Assembly (NCBI GenBank): GCA_002862125.1
Contig: PHSP01000001.1
Coordinates: 62,001-126,000, forward strand
Direction: 5' to 3'
Origin: Methylobacter sp. KS41
GTDB taxonomy: Bacteria > Pseudomonadota > Gammaproteobacteria > Methylococcales > Methylomonadaceae
Length of the DNA: 64,000 nt
Below are positions 26,705 through 35,637 of this stretch, piece by piece (the first letter of the stretch is position 1; the number at the start of each line of letters is the position of its first letter). The notes below the pieces were generated by a model that was not told the origin of the DNA, made no database searches, and saw only the letters and a program-made list of their open reading frames with translations. Position numbers and translations under genes: made by a program.

Positions 26705-28657
26705 TTAGTCTTTTACGAACAAGGCATCGACAAACGTTACTGCATCAAAATCCTGCAAATCGTCAATGCCTTCTCCTATGCCTATAAAACGAATTGGAAT
26801 ACCGGCGTGCTTGGCCAATGCAAAAATAACACCGCCCTTCGCGGTTCCGTCCAGTTTGGTCAACACCAGGCCTGTCAACGATACTGCTTCATTAAACAGT
26901 TTTGCCTGGGAAAGAGCATTTTGCCCTGTCCCGGCGTCTAGTACCAACAGGACTTCGTGGGGTGCGGATTGATCCAGCTTACCCATAATCCTTTTTACTT
27001 TTTTCAACTCATCCATCAGATTTGATTTAGTGTGCAGGCGACCGGCCGTATCGGCAATCAAAACATCTATCCCTTTGGCCTTCGCGGATTGCAGGCCATC
27101 ATAGATGACTGACGCCGAATCTGCTCCGGTATGCTGAGCCACCACGGGGATATTATTACGCGCGCCCCAAACTTGCAACTGCTCGACAGCCGCCGCTCTA
27201 AAGGTGTCCCCTGCGGCCAGCATGACGCTATGGCCTTGCGCCTGCAAACGTTTGGCTAATTTGCCGATAGTCGTGGTTTTTCCTGCTCCGTTAACGCCGA
27301 CAACCAGAATAACGAACGGAGTGTCTTGTTCAGGTATATGCAAAGGTACGCTGCAGGGCTTGAGTATGCTCAGCAACTCTTGCTTTAAGGCAACTGACAG
27401 GGCTAATCCATCCTGCAACTGATGCCGCTCCATGCTTTGTGTCAAGCGTCTGATTATTTCAGTCGTCGCGTCAACGCCCACATCCGCCATTATTAAGCTG
27501 GCTTCAATTTCCTCTAGTAGCTCATCATTAATTTCTTTCTGGCCTACGGGCAGACTGGCCAGTATTCCGCTAAGGCTGGATCTGGTCCGTTTTAACTGTG
27601 ACTTAAGGCGGAAATACAAAGATTCGGGAGCCGGTTCTACATAAACCTCTTCCACTAACGCTTCCACCGGCGCAGCAACCACGCCCGTTTCAACGAATTC
27701 CTGTTCAGGCGCTTCCTTTTCGCTAACAGGCGGCTGCGCTTCCGCCCGCCCGTATCTGCTATAAAAACTGATCGCAATCAAAGGCAGCATTAAAAATGCT
27801 GCAAGGGCGTGATGAGTAACTGCCGCCCATAGCGGCATGGCTTGCTTAACGCCAATAATTGCCAAGCCAATCTGCATGAACAAAAGCACGCCCAACCATA
27901 AACCAGCTGTTCTTACCGGTTTTAGCGAATTTTTTGCCGTTGCTGAAAATAGCAGTAAACTCAGCAGCACAAAGCACAACAACGCACCGGCTCTATGCAG
28001 CAAATTCGCCGCCACCTGCGCATCGAATGAAACAACACCGGTATAACCATTGAATAGGCCGCTAAATACATTTAGCGCATTTTGATAATCTGCATTAGGC
28101 CACCATTGTCCATTGCATTGAGGAAAACCGTTACAGGCTAAAGCTGCATGATTGGCGCTGACCCAGACACCCAGAACAATCTGCAACAATAATACCAACA
28201 TGGCAAAACGGGTGAAGCCGACAAGACCCCTGCGCACTTGAACTTTTACATCGCCGGCTACTGCCGGATTCACGCGTAAATACAGCCAAAAAAGCAACCA
28301 GAAGGTTATCATGCCCAATAATACTTGAGTTGTTATGACAACAGGCATAACGTTTATTGCTTTACTCCAAAACCCCAAGGTCGCCTGCAAAGCAACCAAC
28401 ACTAACAGAATTAATGAGGCCGTTATTGTGGACGTCCGGCATTGCTGTTGCCGCCAAGACAACAAACTCAGCAATAAAACCAAAAAAACCAAGGTAGCCG
28501 CCAGATATACATGACTGTCCTTCAATAGCTCAATAAGGTTTTGATTTGATAATGCAGAATCAGCGCCAGCTAAACGGATATATGAAGCCAGGACGGAAAT
28601 TATCAGCGTCAATACAATGCTGAATAAAGTTATTTTTCTAAACATTTTATTTTCCAC
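26705..28657 (-). CDS. ftsY: Heme A synthase-like (CtaA/COX15) domain fused to SRP receptor FtsY
   Basis: One uninterrupted 650-residue frame encodes two proteins normally separate. Residues about 1-303 hold eight predicted membrane helices of the CtaA/COX15 family, with the second-half motifs LACNGFPQCNGQWW, LLHRAGAL (H221) and THHALAA (H282/283). An acidic linker (about 304-345) leads to FtsY NG domains (346-650): G1 GVNGAGKTTT, DTFRAAAVEQL, DTAGR, TKLD, GIGEG. FtsY receives ribosome-SRP complexes at the membrane. In the first half of the heme domain the usual helix-4 His is Gln111 and the helix-2 EMxHR motif is KDSH. The start is GTG at 28657 or ATG at 28645. It lies between a SCO-like gene and ftsE. 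Confidence 0.9.
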   Translation of the reverse strand: MENKMFRKITLFSIVLTLIISVLASYIRLAGADSALSNQNLIELLKDSHVYLAATLVFLVLLLSLLSWRQQQCRTSTITASLILLVLVALQATLGFWSKAINVMPVVITTQVLLGMITFWLLFWLYLRVNPAVAGDVKVQVRRGLVGFTRFAMLVLLLQIVLGVWVSANHAALACNGFPQCNGQWWPNADYQNALNVFSGLFNGYTGVVSFDAQVAANLLHRAGALLCFVLLSLLLFSATAKNSLKPVRTAGLWLGVLLFMQIGLAIIGVKQAMPLWAAVTHHALAAFLMLPLIAISFYSRYGRAEAQPPVSEKEAPEQEFVETGVVAAPVEALVEEVYVEPAPESLYFRLKSQLKRTRSSLSGILASLPVGQKEINDELLEEIEASLIMADVGVDATTEIIRRLTQSMERHQLQDGLALSVALKQELLSILKPCSVPLHIPEQDTPFVILVVGVNGAGKTTTIGKLAKRLQAQGHSVMLAAGDTFRAAAVEQLQVWGARNNIPVVAQHTGADSASVIYDGLQSAKAKGIDVLIADTAGRLHTKSNLMDELKKVKRIMGKLDQSAPHEVLLVLDAGTGQNALSQAKLFNEAVSLTGLVLTKLDGTAKGGVIFALAKHAGIPIRFIGIGEGIDDLQDFDAVTFVDALFVKD

Positions 28658-29394
28658 TAACCAATTTGCGAAATTCTAAGCAGATGCATGAGGTCATCCT
28701 TTACTTTGTAAGTATTGAAACCCGGTTCATATTGCATCATTAAATTCCCCAGAGGATCTATTAAAAACAACATGCCATCCGGAATTCCGCCATCCCTGAC
28801 AGCAGTAATTTTTTCCGCCAAGCTCTTGCTGGGTTTAACCCTGATCAACTCTGAATTAAGTGCAAACTCCCTATTCTCATTAGCAATTAATTTTTCTATT
28901 AACGCTTCTTCCAGCTTGTTTTCCTCATGAAGCAGGCTCAAATAGAGTTCCTTGTCCTCCTTGTTTTCAGTTCGGTGCAATCTCCATAAAAGCGTATCCT
29001 TCAACCACCATTGACTTGCCGATTCCTGTGAAGGATCTTTAAAAATCATAACGACCCGGCGAGTACGTGGCAACTCCTTGTTTAACATGAGTCGTAATTG
29101 TTTGGTTTTAAGCAGCGCATCAAGACAGATTTCATTACAGCCCGTGTTAGGGATCACGTTGACTATCAACCAATGTCCGGCAAGTTCCCCCATATTGTCA
29201 GCTGAAAATTTATCAAATCCGGTAAAGTCAGATCGTTCGGTTGATATTGGAGGGATTATCAGCCGCCCGCTGTTTGTCGTACCTTTTACCAAGCCCGGAT
29301 TTTCTTGAAGAACCCAGGCTATTAAAAAAGGAATAATGGTCATTCCAAAAATAGCTAAAATCAATAGCCGGTTTCTTTTCTGTTGATTATTCAT
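28657..29394 (-). CDS. SCO-like thioredoxin-fold membrane-anchored protein
   Basis: From ATG 29394 (MNNQQKRNRL), which overlaps the surf1 stop, the protein has 245 residues: one N-terminal membrane helix (about 9-30) and an outside domain with NVIPNTGCNEICLDAL, a CxxxC pair (C86, C90) in the place of the copper-binding pair of SCO proteins. The following sequence, RVVMIF and LFLIDPLGNLMMQY, fits a thioredoxin-like fold. An uncharacterised gene occupies the same place between surf1 and ctaA in other gammaproteobacterial cox clusters. A role in copper or thiol chemistry of oxidase assembly is inferred. Confidence 0.75.
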   Translation of the reverse strand: MNNQQKRNRLLILAIFGMTIIPFLIAWVLQENPGLVKGTTNSGRLIIPPISTERSDFTGFDKFSADNMGELAGHWLIVNVIPNTGCNEICLDALLKTKQLRLMLNKELPRTRRVVMIFKDPSQESASQWWLKDTLLWRLHRTENKEDKELYLSLLHEENKLEEALIEKLIANENREFALNSELIRVKPSKSLAEKITAVRDGGIPDGMLFLIDPLGNLMMQYEPGFNTYKVKDDLMHLLRISQIG

Positions 29395-30127
29395 CGTTTC
29401 TTTTACAACTGTACCAAATAAATAGCGCCGTGAGCGTAAATGCCAGTGCAAACCATTGAATCGCGTAGGCTATATGTTGTTCCGGCAACATAATTGCTGT
29501 TGTTTTCCACTCCCGTTTAAAGCCTTCGGCTTGATCTTCATCCAGCTCGATCTGAAATGGAAATAATGGATAAGCCAGTTTCCTTGCTAAAACCTGACTG
29601 TCGGCTACCTGCAGGACCGATGGCCAGCCTTTTGTTGGTATTTCAGCTCCTGCTAACTTGATGCCGACGCCGGGAAAACGATTTATCCGTCCTCTTATCA
29701 TTGTCTGATCTTCCTTGATCTGTAAATCGGGCAGAACCGCCCTGTTCTGATTTAATGGAACCCAGCCTCTATTGACTAATACTGCCTTGGCCTCCCCTTC
29801 CAGAACAAACGGTGTCAAAACAAAATATCCCGCCTTACCGGCACTAATTTGATTATCTATCAAGAATTGATGCGCTTGATCATAATGCCCGGCCGCTTGT
29901 ACTTTTTTATACCTTAGCGCGTCCGCATTACCGTCAACGGCTGAAGACAACTGGATGATTTCAGAAGAAGCCAAACCTTGTTCTTGCTGTTCAAGAAACA
30001 GCCGCTTCTCTTCCGCGCGCCCTAATTGCCAGACTCCCAACGCAATTAGCAGCGGTAATAAGCATAAATAAGCCACAGTGGGAGCCTTTTCAAATGTTAT
30101 TGAATAACCCCTTATTTTAAAAATCAT
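29387..30127 (-). CDS. SURF1 family cytochrome oxidase assembly protein
   Basis: A 246-residue inner-membrane protein with two helices (about 15-33 and 222-240) flanking a periplasmic domain, and family motifs LGVWQLGRAEEK, VLVNRGWVPLNQNR and HIAYAIQWFALAFT. SURF1 helps insert heme A into subunit I. It starts the downstream half of the cox gene run, after the bidirectional terminator at 30488-30521. Confidence 0.93.
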   Translation of the reverse strand: MIFKIRGYSITFEKAPTVAYLCLLPLLIALGVWQLGRAEEKRLFLEQQEQGLASSEIIQLSSAVDGNADALRYKKVQAAGHYDQAHQFLIDNQISAGKAGYFVLTPFVLEGEAKAVLVNRGWVPLNQNRAVLPDLQIKEDQTMIRGRINRFPGVGIKLAGAEIPTKGWPSVLQVADSQVLARKLAYPLFPFQIELDEDQAEGFKREWKTTAIMLPEQHIAYAIQWFALAFTLTALFIWYSCKRNDE

Positions 30128-30205
30128 GCATTTTTTCTTTAACCTATTGGCACAGACACATTAATAAACGAGAATAGAAATTTTACCATCACGCACAACT
30201 CTACC

Positions 30206-30463
30206 ATGATTATCAAAAGCGTCGTCATTATTGCCTTTATTCTGATAATTCTCAGTCTCGGTTCCGCTCTGTTTCACTTGATTAACCGGAAATCCGGAGA
30301 ACCATCCGAAAAAACAGTTAAGGCGCTGACCTTCCGCATTACTCTTTCAATCCTGTTATTCGTTTTTATTTTTATTGCCGTTGCAACAGGCATCTTTAAG
30401 CCTCATGGACTGGGTGTAAATATGCATTCGCAAAAACCGGCTCAGACCGATTCTATTAAATAA
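30206..30463 (+). CDS. Twin-transmembrane DUF2909-type protein
   Basis: An 85-residue protein with two membrane helices (about 3-25 and 45-67) separated by a short hydrophilic loop, as in the DUF2909 family that is found between coxIII and surf1. It is on the strand opposite to both neighbours and divergent from surf1. Function unknown; a part in oxidase assembly is inferred from position only. Confidence 0.78.
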   Translation: MIIKSVVIIAFILIILSLGSALFHLINRKSGEPSEKTVKALTFRITLSILLFVFIFIAVATGIFKPHGLGVNMHSQKPAQTDSIK

Positions 30464-30487
30464 TCAAAAACCGGTATCACGACAAAA

Positions 30488-30521
30488 AAAAAGCGCTGCC
30501 TAACAATAGGTAGCGCTTTTT
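30488..30521. terminator. Bidirectional terminator
   Basis: A-tract, stem AGCGCTGCCTA, loop ACAA, TAGGTAGCGCT and T-tract (one G-T pair in 11). It lies 24 bp after the DUF2909 stop and 18 bp after the end of the convergent oxidase subunit III gene, with A and T runs on both sides, so it can serve both strands. Confidence 0.85.
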
Positions 30522-30538
30522 GGGGTGTTGACGGGAAA

Positions 30539-31432
30539 TTACATTAAATAAACAAAGATAAACAAGCCTAACCAAACCACATCAACAAAATGCCAATACC
30601 AGGCCGCTGCTTCAAAAGCGAAGTGATTTTCTGGTTTAAAGTGACCTTTCCAGCTACGAAACAAAACCACGCTCAAAATAATTGCGCCGATACAAACATG
30701 GGCGCCGTGGAACCCCGTTAGCATAAAGAACGTAGAGCCATATATACCTGAACCCAGGGTCAGTCCCATTTCAGTATAAGCTTCATGATACTCAAATGCC
30801 TGAAAAGTAACGAACAAAAAGCCTAAAGCTACAGTTGCAATTAGGCCTTTGATCAACTGATCCCGGTTTTTTGCCAGCAAGCCATGATGCGCCCAGGTAA
30901 CAGTGACGCCGCTTGATAACAGAATCAAAGTATTCAAAAACGGCAGCCCCCAAGCCCCCATAGGCTCGAATTCCGCGCCGGTCGTTCTGGCGCCTGAGTG
31001 ATCGAGACCAAGCGCTTTCGGGCCATTAGTCGGCCAAGCCGCATCAAACGAGGGCCACAGCAGCTCTTTAGTTGCCGCTCCCGTGCCTTCACCGCCAAGC
31101 CACGGCACTGACAAGTTTCGCGTATACCAAAGTGTTCCGAAGAAAACAGCAAAAAACATGATTTCAGAAAAAATGAACCACATCATGCCCATGCGATAGG
31201 AAATACCTACCTGGGTATTGTACATGCCTGACTCGCTTTCACCTGCCTGGAGAGTAAACCAGCCAGCCAACATGACAATAAAGATGACCAGACCAGCCAC
31301 CATCATGGTTGGACCTATCGAAGAACCATTTAAATAATTTGCAAATCCAGCCAGCATAGTAACTAAACCGGCAGTAGCAAGTACTGGCCAAGTCGCTTTA
31401 TGCGGAACGTAATAGGCGCCACTTGTAGACAT
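30539..31432 (-). CDS. ctaE: Cytochrome c oxidase subunit III
   Basis: A 297-residue protein with seven membrane helices, opening YYVPHKATWPVLAT, with FSEIMFFAVFFG, the family core FEYHEAYTEMGLTLGSGIYGSTFFMLTGFHG and the terminal WYWHFVDVVWLGLFIFVYL. It is the third core subunit of an aa3-type terminal oxidase. It lies downstream of ctaG and ends at a strong terminator. Confidence 0.96.
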   Translation of the reverse strand: MSTSGAYYVPHKATWPVLATAGLVTMLAGFANYLNGSSIGPTMMVAGLVIFIVMLAGWFTLQAGESESGMYNTQVGISYRMGMMWFIFSEIMFFAVFFGTLWYTRNLSVPWLGGEGTGAATKELLWPSFDAAWPTNGPKALGLDHSGARTTGAEFEPMGAWGLPFLNTLILLSSGVTVTWAHHGLLAKNRDQLIKGLIATVALGFLFVTFQAFEYHEAYTEMGLTLGSGIYGSTFFMLTGFHGAHVCIGAIILSVVLFRSWKGHFKPENHFAFEAAAWYWHFVDVVWLGLFIFVYLM

Positions 31433-31444
31433 AAACTCCCCCTC

Positions 31445-31996
31445 TTATTTCACTGATTTTTCAGTATTATCAAAAAATGTATAGGCAAGCGTAATTGTTT
31501 TATATTGCTCGGGTATCTCAGGATTCACAACAAAACGCACCGGCAGGGTTCTGCCTTCCCGCGCTTTGAATGTTTGCTCTGTAAAACAAAAACACTCGGT
31601 CTTCTTAAAATATTCAGCAGCCGGCCCAGGTGAAATACTTGGAATAGCCTGAGCCGCCATTTCTTTATCAGTCTTATTTTCTGCATAAAAATTCACCGTG
31701 TAATATTCTCCAGGATGAATTTTCAGTTTTTTTGTTTCTGACCGGAACTCCATCGGCGCGGCTTGATTCACCGTAGTCATGAATTCCACGGTAATTTCCC
31801 TGTTTTTATCGGCCTTGTAGCTGACTTCTTCTGCCGCTACGGGTATGCCTGGTTTCTCTTTTTTAAATACGACATCGCACATCACATCATAAAGAGGAAC
31901 CAGCGCATAACCAAAGCCGAACATACCCACCGCAACAAGCACTAATGTGCGAACCAGCCTGGTATTTTTTTGCTTCGTATCAATATCTTTATTCAT
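31445..31996 (-). CDS. ctaG: Cytochrome c oxidase assembly protein CtaG (Cox11)
   Basis: A 183-residue protein with one N-terminal membrane helix (about 15-36) and a periplasmic Cox11 domain containing the copper-binding KKTECFCFTEQTF and the family end LPVRFVVNPEIPE...ITLAYTFF. It delivers copper to the CuB site of subunit I. Its ATG overlaps the stop of the 32-residue frame upstream. Confidence 0.94.
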   Translation of the reverse strand: MNKDIDTKQKNTRLVRTLVLVAVGMFGFGYALVPLYDVMCDVVFKKEKPGIPVAAEEVSYKADKNREITVEFMTTVNQAAPMEFRSETKKLKIHPGEYYTVNFYAENKTDKEMAAQAIPSISPGPAAEYFKKTECFCFTEQTFKAREGRTLPVRFVVNPEIPEQYKTITLAYTFFDNTEKSVK

Positions 31997-32091
31997 TGAG
32001 AAACGGCTTTAATTACCGCTAACACATAAATAATGACTGCAATCGAGATCAAGACCAACGCCGTCAACATATTTTTTGTTTTTAAATTCAT
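31993..32091 (-). CDS. 32-residue single-helix membrane protein in the cox operon
   Basis: The frame reads MNLKTKNMLTALVLISIAVI... and ends AVIKAVSQ, a basic N-terminus followed by one membrane helix (about 9-27). Its TGA stop overlaps the ctaG start in an ATGA arrangement, strong evidence for real, coupled translation. Very small single-helix proteins occur at this place between coxI and ctaG in other proteobacterial oxidase operons; they are thought to help assembly. Function here is inferred. Confidence 0.7.
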   Translation of the reverse strand: MNLKTKNMLTALVLISIAVIIYVLAVIKAVSQ

Positions 32092-32203
32092 TTATCCCGC
32101 CAGATGCGCCGCCTGTAAGGCTTATACAAGCAGCGCATTCAAGATTATTTACATGTATAGAGACAGAAAGTCACACAAACCGTAAACAATCCATAAAAAC
32201 CGC

Positions 32204-33820
32204 CTAGATATGTTCAGTCGGTATGACTGTAGGAGGCGTAGTGAACGTATGATAAGGCGGAGGGGACGGTAAAGTCCACTCCAAGCCATGCTTGTGAGCA
32301 TCTTCCCATACCTCATCCGTTACTTTTTCGCCCGTCCCGCCTCGAATCGTATCAATAACGATATACAAAAACAGTAATTGACTGGCTCCAAATATAAAAC
32401 CGCCGATACTTGAAATCATGTTCCAATCAGCAAATTGAACCGCATAATCCGGTATTCTGCGCGGCATGCCTGCTAACCCCAGGAAATGCTGAGGAAAGAA
32501 CAAAATATTTACTGACACGGCAGATAGCCAGAAATGCAACTGGCCAATCTTTTCGTTATACATGTGACCTGTCCATTTAGGTAACCAGTAATAACCAGCC
32601 GCCATTAAAATAAAGATTGAAGCAGGCACCAACGTGTAATGAAAATGAGCAACGATAAAATAAGTATCGTGATACTGAAAATCAGAAGGCGCGATAGACA
32701 TCATCAAACCAGTGAACCCGCCCATGGTAAACAGCACGACAAAAGCGATTGAGAACAGCATGGGGGTTTCAAAGGTCATCGAACCCTTCCACATAGTCGC
32801 TGTCCAGTTAAATACTTTAACCCCCGTAGGGATCGCAATTAACATCGTCGCGTACATAAAATACAGTTCACCGGCGATTGGCATGCCCACTGTAAACATA
32901 TGGTGAGCCCAAACGACGAACGATAGGAATGCAATTGACGCCGTTGCATAAACCATTGAACTGTAACCAAATAATGGTTTACGCGCAAATACGGGAATAA
33001 TGGTGGAAGCTACGCCAAAAGTTGGCAGAATCATTACATAAACTTCTGGGTGTCCAAAAAACCAGAAGATATGTTGATAAAGAACGGGGTCACCGCCGCC
33101 TGCGGCATCAAAAAAGCTGGTGCCGAAATACTTATCGGTCAGCAACATGGTTACCGCGCCGGCAAAAACCGGCATGATGGCGATTAACAGGAAACCGGTA
33201 ATTAACCAGGTCCAGACAAACAAAGGCATTTTCATCAATGTCATGCCCGGAGCGCGCATATTGAAAATGGTTGCAATGATGTTGATGGCGCCCATGATGG
33301 ATGAAAGGCCCAGCAAATGCACTGCAAAAATCGCAAAAGGCAGAGCTTTACCGGTTTGCAGCATCAAAGGCGGATACATAGTCCAGCCGCCAGCGGGTGC
33401 GCCGCCCTCCATAAACAAGGTGCTGGCCAGCAAACTCACGCCTGCAACCAATAACCAGAAACTCATGTTATTCATCCGGGGCAATGCCATGTCAGGCGCG
33501 CCTATCATCATTGGAATCATCCAGTTTGCTAAACCGACAAAAGCCGGCATAACCGCTCCGAATACCATCACCAGGGCGTGCATGGTGGTCATTGAGTTAA
33601 AAAACTGCGGCTGGACGAACTGTAAACCAGGCTCAAACAATTCCGCCCGGATAATCATCGCCATGCCACCGCCAACAAAAAACATTGCCAGTGAAAACAC
33701 CAGATACAAAGTACCTATATCCTTGTGGTTGGTGGTAATCACCCATCTTAAAAGCCCCTTGGCAGGGCCGTGATCGTGATCATCGTGATGATCATCATGT
33801 TCAGCTACTACGGCAGACAT
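32204..33820 (-). CDS. ctaD: Cytochrome c oxidase subunit I
   Basis: A 538-residue twelve-helix subunit. The CuB and tyrosine site is HIFWFFGHPEVYVMILP, the second and third CuB ligands are in VVWAHHMFTVG, and the heme ligands are in DTYFIVAHFHYTL. The N-terminus is His/Asp-rich (HDDHHDDHDHG). It reduces oxygen and pumps protons. Confidence 0.97.
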   Translation of the reverse strand: MSAVVAEHDDHHDDHDHGPAKGLLRWVITTNHKDIGTLYLVFSLAMFFVGGGMAMIIRAELFEPGLQFVQPQFFNSMTTMHALVMVFGAVMPAFVGLANWMIPMMIGAPDMALPRMNNMSFWLLVAGVSLLASTLFMEGGAPAGGWTMYPPLMLQTGKALPFAIFAVHLLGLSSIMGAINIIATIFNMRAPGMTLMKMPLFVWTWLITGFLLIAIMPVFAGAVTMLLTDKYFGTSFFDAAGGGDPVLYQHIFWFFGHPEVYVMILPTFGVASTIIPVFARKPLFGYSSMVYATASIAFLSFVVWAHHMFTVGMPIAGELYFMYATMLIAIPTGVKVFNWTATMWKGSMTFETPMLFSIAFVVLFTMGGFTGLMMSIAPSDFQYHDTYFIVAHFHYTLVPASIFILMAAGYYWLPKWTGHMYNEKIGQLHFWLSAVSVNILFFPQHFLGLAGMPRRIPDYAVQFADWNMISSIGGFIFGASQLLFLYIVIDTIRGGTGEKVTDEVWEDAHKHGLEWTLPSPPPYHTFTTPPTVIPTEHI

Positions 33821-33876
33821 AGTTTATACCTCTAAAATAGATAAAAAAGATTTGCTTGATAACATATAGTCAAGGC

Positions 33877-35400
33877 CTATTCATCATCATCTTTTGCAGC
33901 CGGCATGGCCGCTTGCAAAGCCTGAATTTTTGAAGGCTGTATAGCATCATTCACTGAATTACCCAAACCATTACGGGTATAGGTTACAACTGCAGCAAAA
34001 TCAGTCGCGCTTAACATTGCTCCGAACCCAGGCATCATGCCTTTTCCATGCAACATTAAATCGACCTGTGCATTAATATCACCTTTTACCACTGCGCTTC
34101 CGGTTAAAGCCGGGAATGTGGGCGGCATGCCCTGACCTTCCGCCTGATGGCATGAGGCGCAATTACTGGCGTAGACAGCTTTACCCTTAGCAATCAATTC
34201 CTCTTTCGATAGCACCACGTTGGCGTCTATTTTTTCCTGCGGAGCCGCTTTTGCAACGGGGGCAGCAGCTCCTGATGTTTGCGGCAACAAATCCTGAATT
34301 GCCTTGGGCTGTATTTCATCACCGGTTTTATTACCCAGGGAATTTCTGGTGTAAGTGATAACCTGAGCCAATTCATCCGCTTTTAACATCTTGCCAAAAG
34401 CAGGCATTGCGCCTTTACCATTTAGCACAAGTTTTGTCTGCGCAATGATATCACCGGTTACGACTGGACTCGCAGTAATAGCCGGGAATGCGCCTGGAAC
34501 GCCCTTACCTTCGGCGCCATGGCAAGTAACGCAATTTTTGGCGTAAACGGCGGCGCCTTTAGAGACTAATTCATCATGACCTTGTTCGCTCAAATCAGGG
34601 CCCTTTTTCGATTCTTCTATAGTCTTTTTCGCCCATGCATCATAGTCAGACTGCTCCATCGCCACAACCACGATAGGCATAAAGCCATGATCCTTGCCGC
34701 AAAGCTCCGTGCATTGGCCGCGATACGTACCCGGTTTGTCGACGGAAGTCCATGCCTCATTAATAAAGCCCGGGTTCGCATCTTTTTTCCAGCCCAGGTC
34801 GGGCACCCACCAGGAATGTATTACATCCGCTGAAGTAAATACGAAACGTATCTTCGTTTTTACCGGCACTACCAGAGGGTTATCAACATTTAATAAATAA
34901 TGAGGAACAGAACGGGGATCGATACCCGAACCAATCTGACGCGCTTTGTTGCTGGCTTCATCCAGGCTGCTAAAGAAATGTATCCCTTTATCAAGATAGT
35001 CATATTCCCACTTCCATTGATGTCCTGTCACCTTGATAGACATATCAGAGTCTTGTACATCATCCAGCTCCATCATGGTTTTTGTGGCCGGTATAGCCAT
35101 GCCAACCAGAATCAAGGTTGGAATAATCGTCCAGATAATTTCAACAGTGGTATGTTCATGAAATTGTACCGCTTTATGTCCTTTTGATTTACGGTGATGG
35201 TAAATCGAATAGAACATAGTACTAAATACACCAATGCCAATAAATACACATATCCATAGAATAAGCATATGCAGGTCATAAACGTCATTACTGACTTTTG
35301 TAACCCCTTTTATTAAATTGAGCGTATAGTCCGCCTGCGCTGTTCCTAGCCCTGAAGCTATTAAGATCAGACCTGCGAATAGTTGCTTTGCTTTGTTCAC
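33877..35400 (-). CDS. ctaC: Cytochrome c oxidase subunit II with two C-terminal cytochrome c domains
   Basis: From the GTG at 35400 the protein has 507 residues with a signal peptide ending GTAQA; an ATG at 35469 would bury it. Two membrane helices follow, then the CuA domain (WWVPDLGWKKD and CTELCGKDHGFMPIVV). Two cytochrome c modules come next, with CVTCH and CASCH heme sites and later distal Met in GAMPAFGKM and GMMPGFGAM. The two modules are similar along about 90 residues each. Electrons pass via the tethered hemes to CuA. Confidence 0.95.
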   Translation of the reverse strand: MNKAKQLFAGLILIASGLGTAQADYTLNLIKGVTKVSNDVYDLHMLILWICVFIGIGVFSTMFYSIYHHRKSKGHKAVQFHEHTTVEIIWTIIPTLILVGMAIPATKTMMELDDVQDSDMSIKVTGHQWKWEYDYLDKGIHFFSSLDEASNKARQIGSGIDPRSVPHYLLNVDNPLVVPVKTKIRFVFTSADVIHSWWVPDLGWKKDANPGFINEAWTSVDKPGTYRGQCTELCGKDHGFMPIVVVAMEQSDYDAWAKKTIEESKKGPDLSEQGHDELVSKGAAVYAKNCVTCHGAEGKGVPGAFPAITASPVVTGDIIAQTKLVLNGKGAMPAFGKMLKADELAQVITYTRNSLGNKTGDEIQPKAIQDLLPQTSGAAAPVAKAAPQEKIDANVVLSKEELIAKGKAVYASNCASCHQAEGQGMPPTFPALTGSAVVKGDINAQVDLMLHGKGMMPGFGAMLSATDFAAVVTYTRNGLGNSVNDAIQPSKIQALQAAMPAAKDDDE

Positions 35401-35578
35401 GGAGCAGCCTCTTCGATAGTAGTTGTAAACTCGTGTAAGTATCATATCTTTCGTAATTTCAAGGCACAAAAAGCCTGCCTTATTCCTTTTACGTAATAAT
35501 TATCACAAAAAACCGTGGGATTTTAACCTATGCCGGCAATCTACGCCAGCTGTCCTTTTTATGATTTTAATTTTACAC

Positions 35579-35617
35579 AAAAAAGGCCTGAGAATCAGAG
35601 AATTCACAGGCCTTTTT
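35579..35617 (-). terminator. Terminator after the hemerythrin gene
   Basis: AAAAAAGGCCTG, a 16-nt loop and CAGGCCTTTTT form a 10-11 bp stem flanked by A and T runs, 21 bp beyond the hemerythrin stop. It insulates the oxidase promoter region on the left and could work in either direction. Confidence 0.8.
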
Positions 35618-35637
35618 GTTGGATTAAGGAGTTGCTA

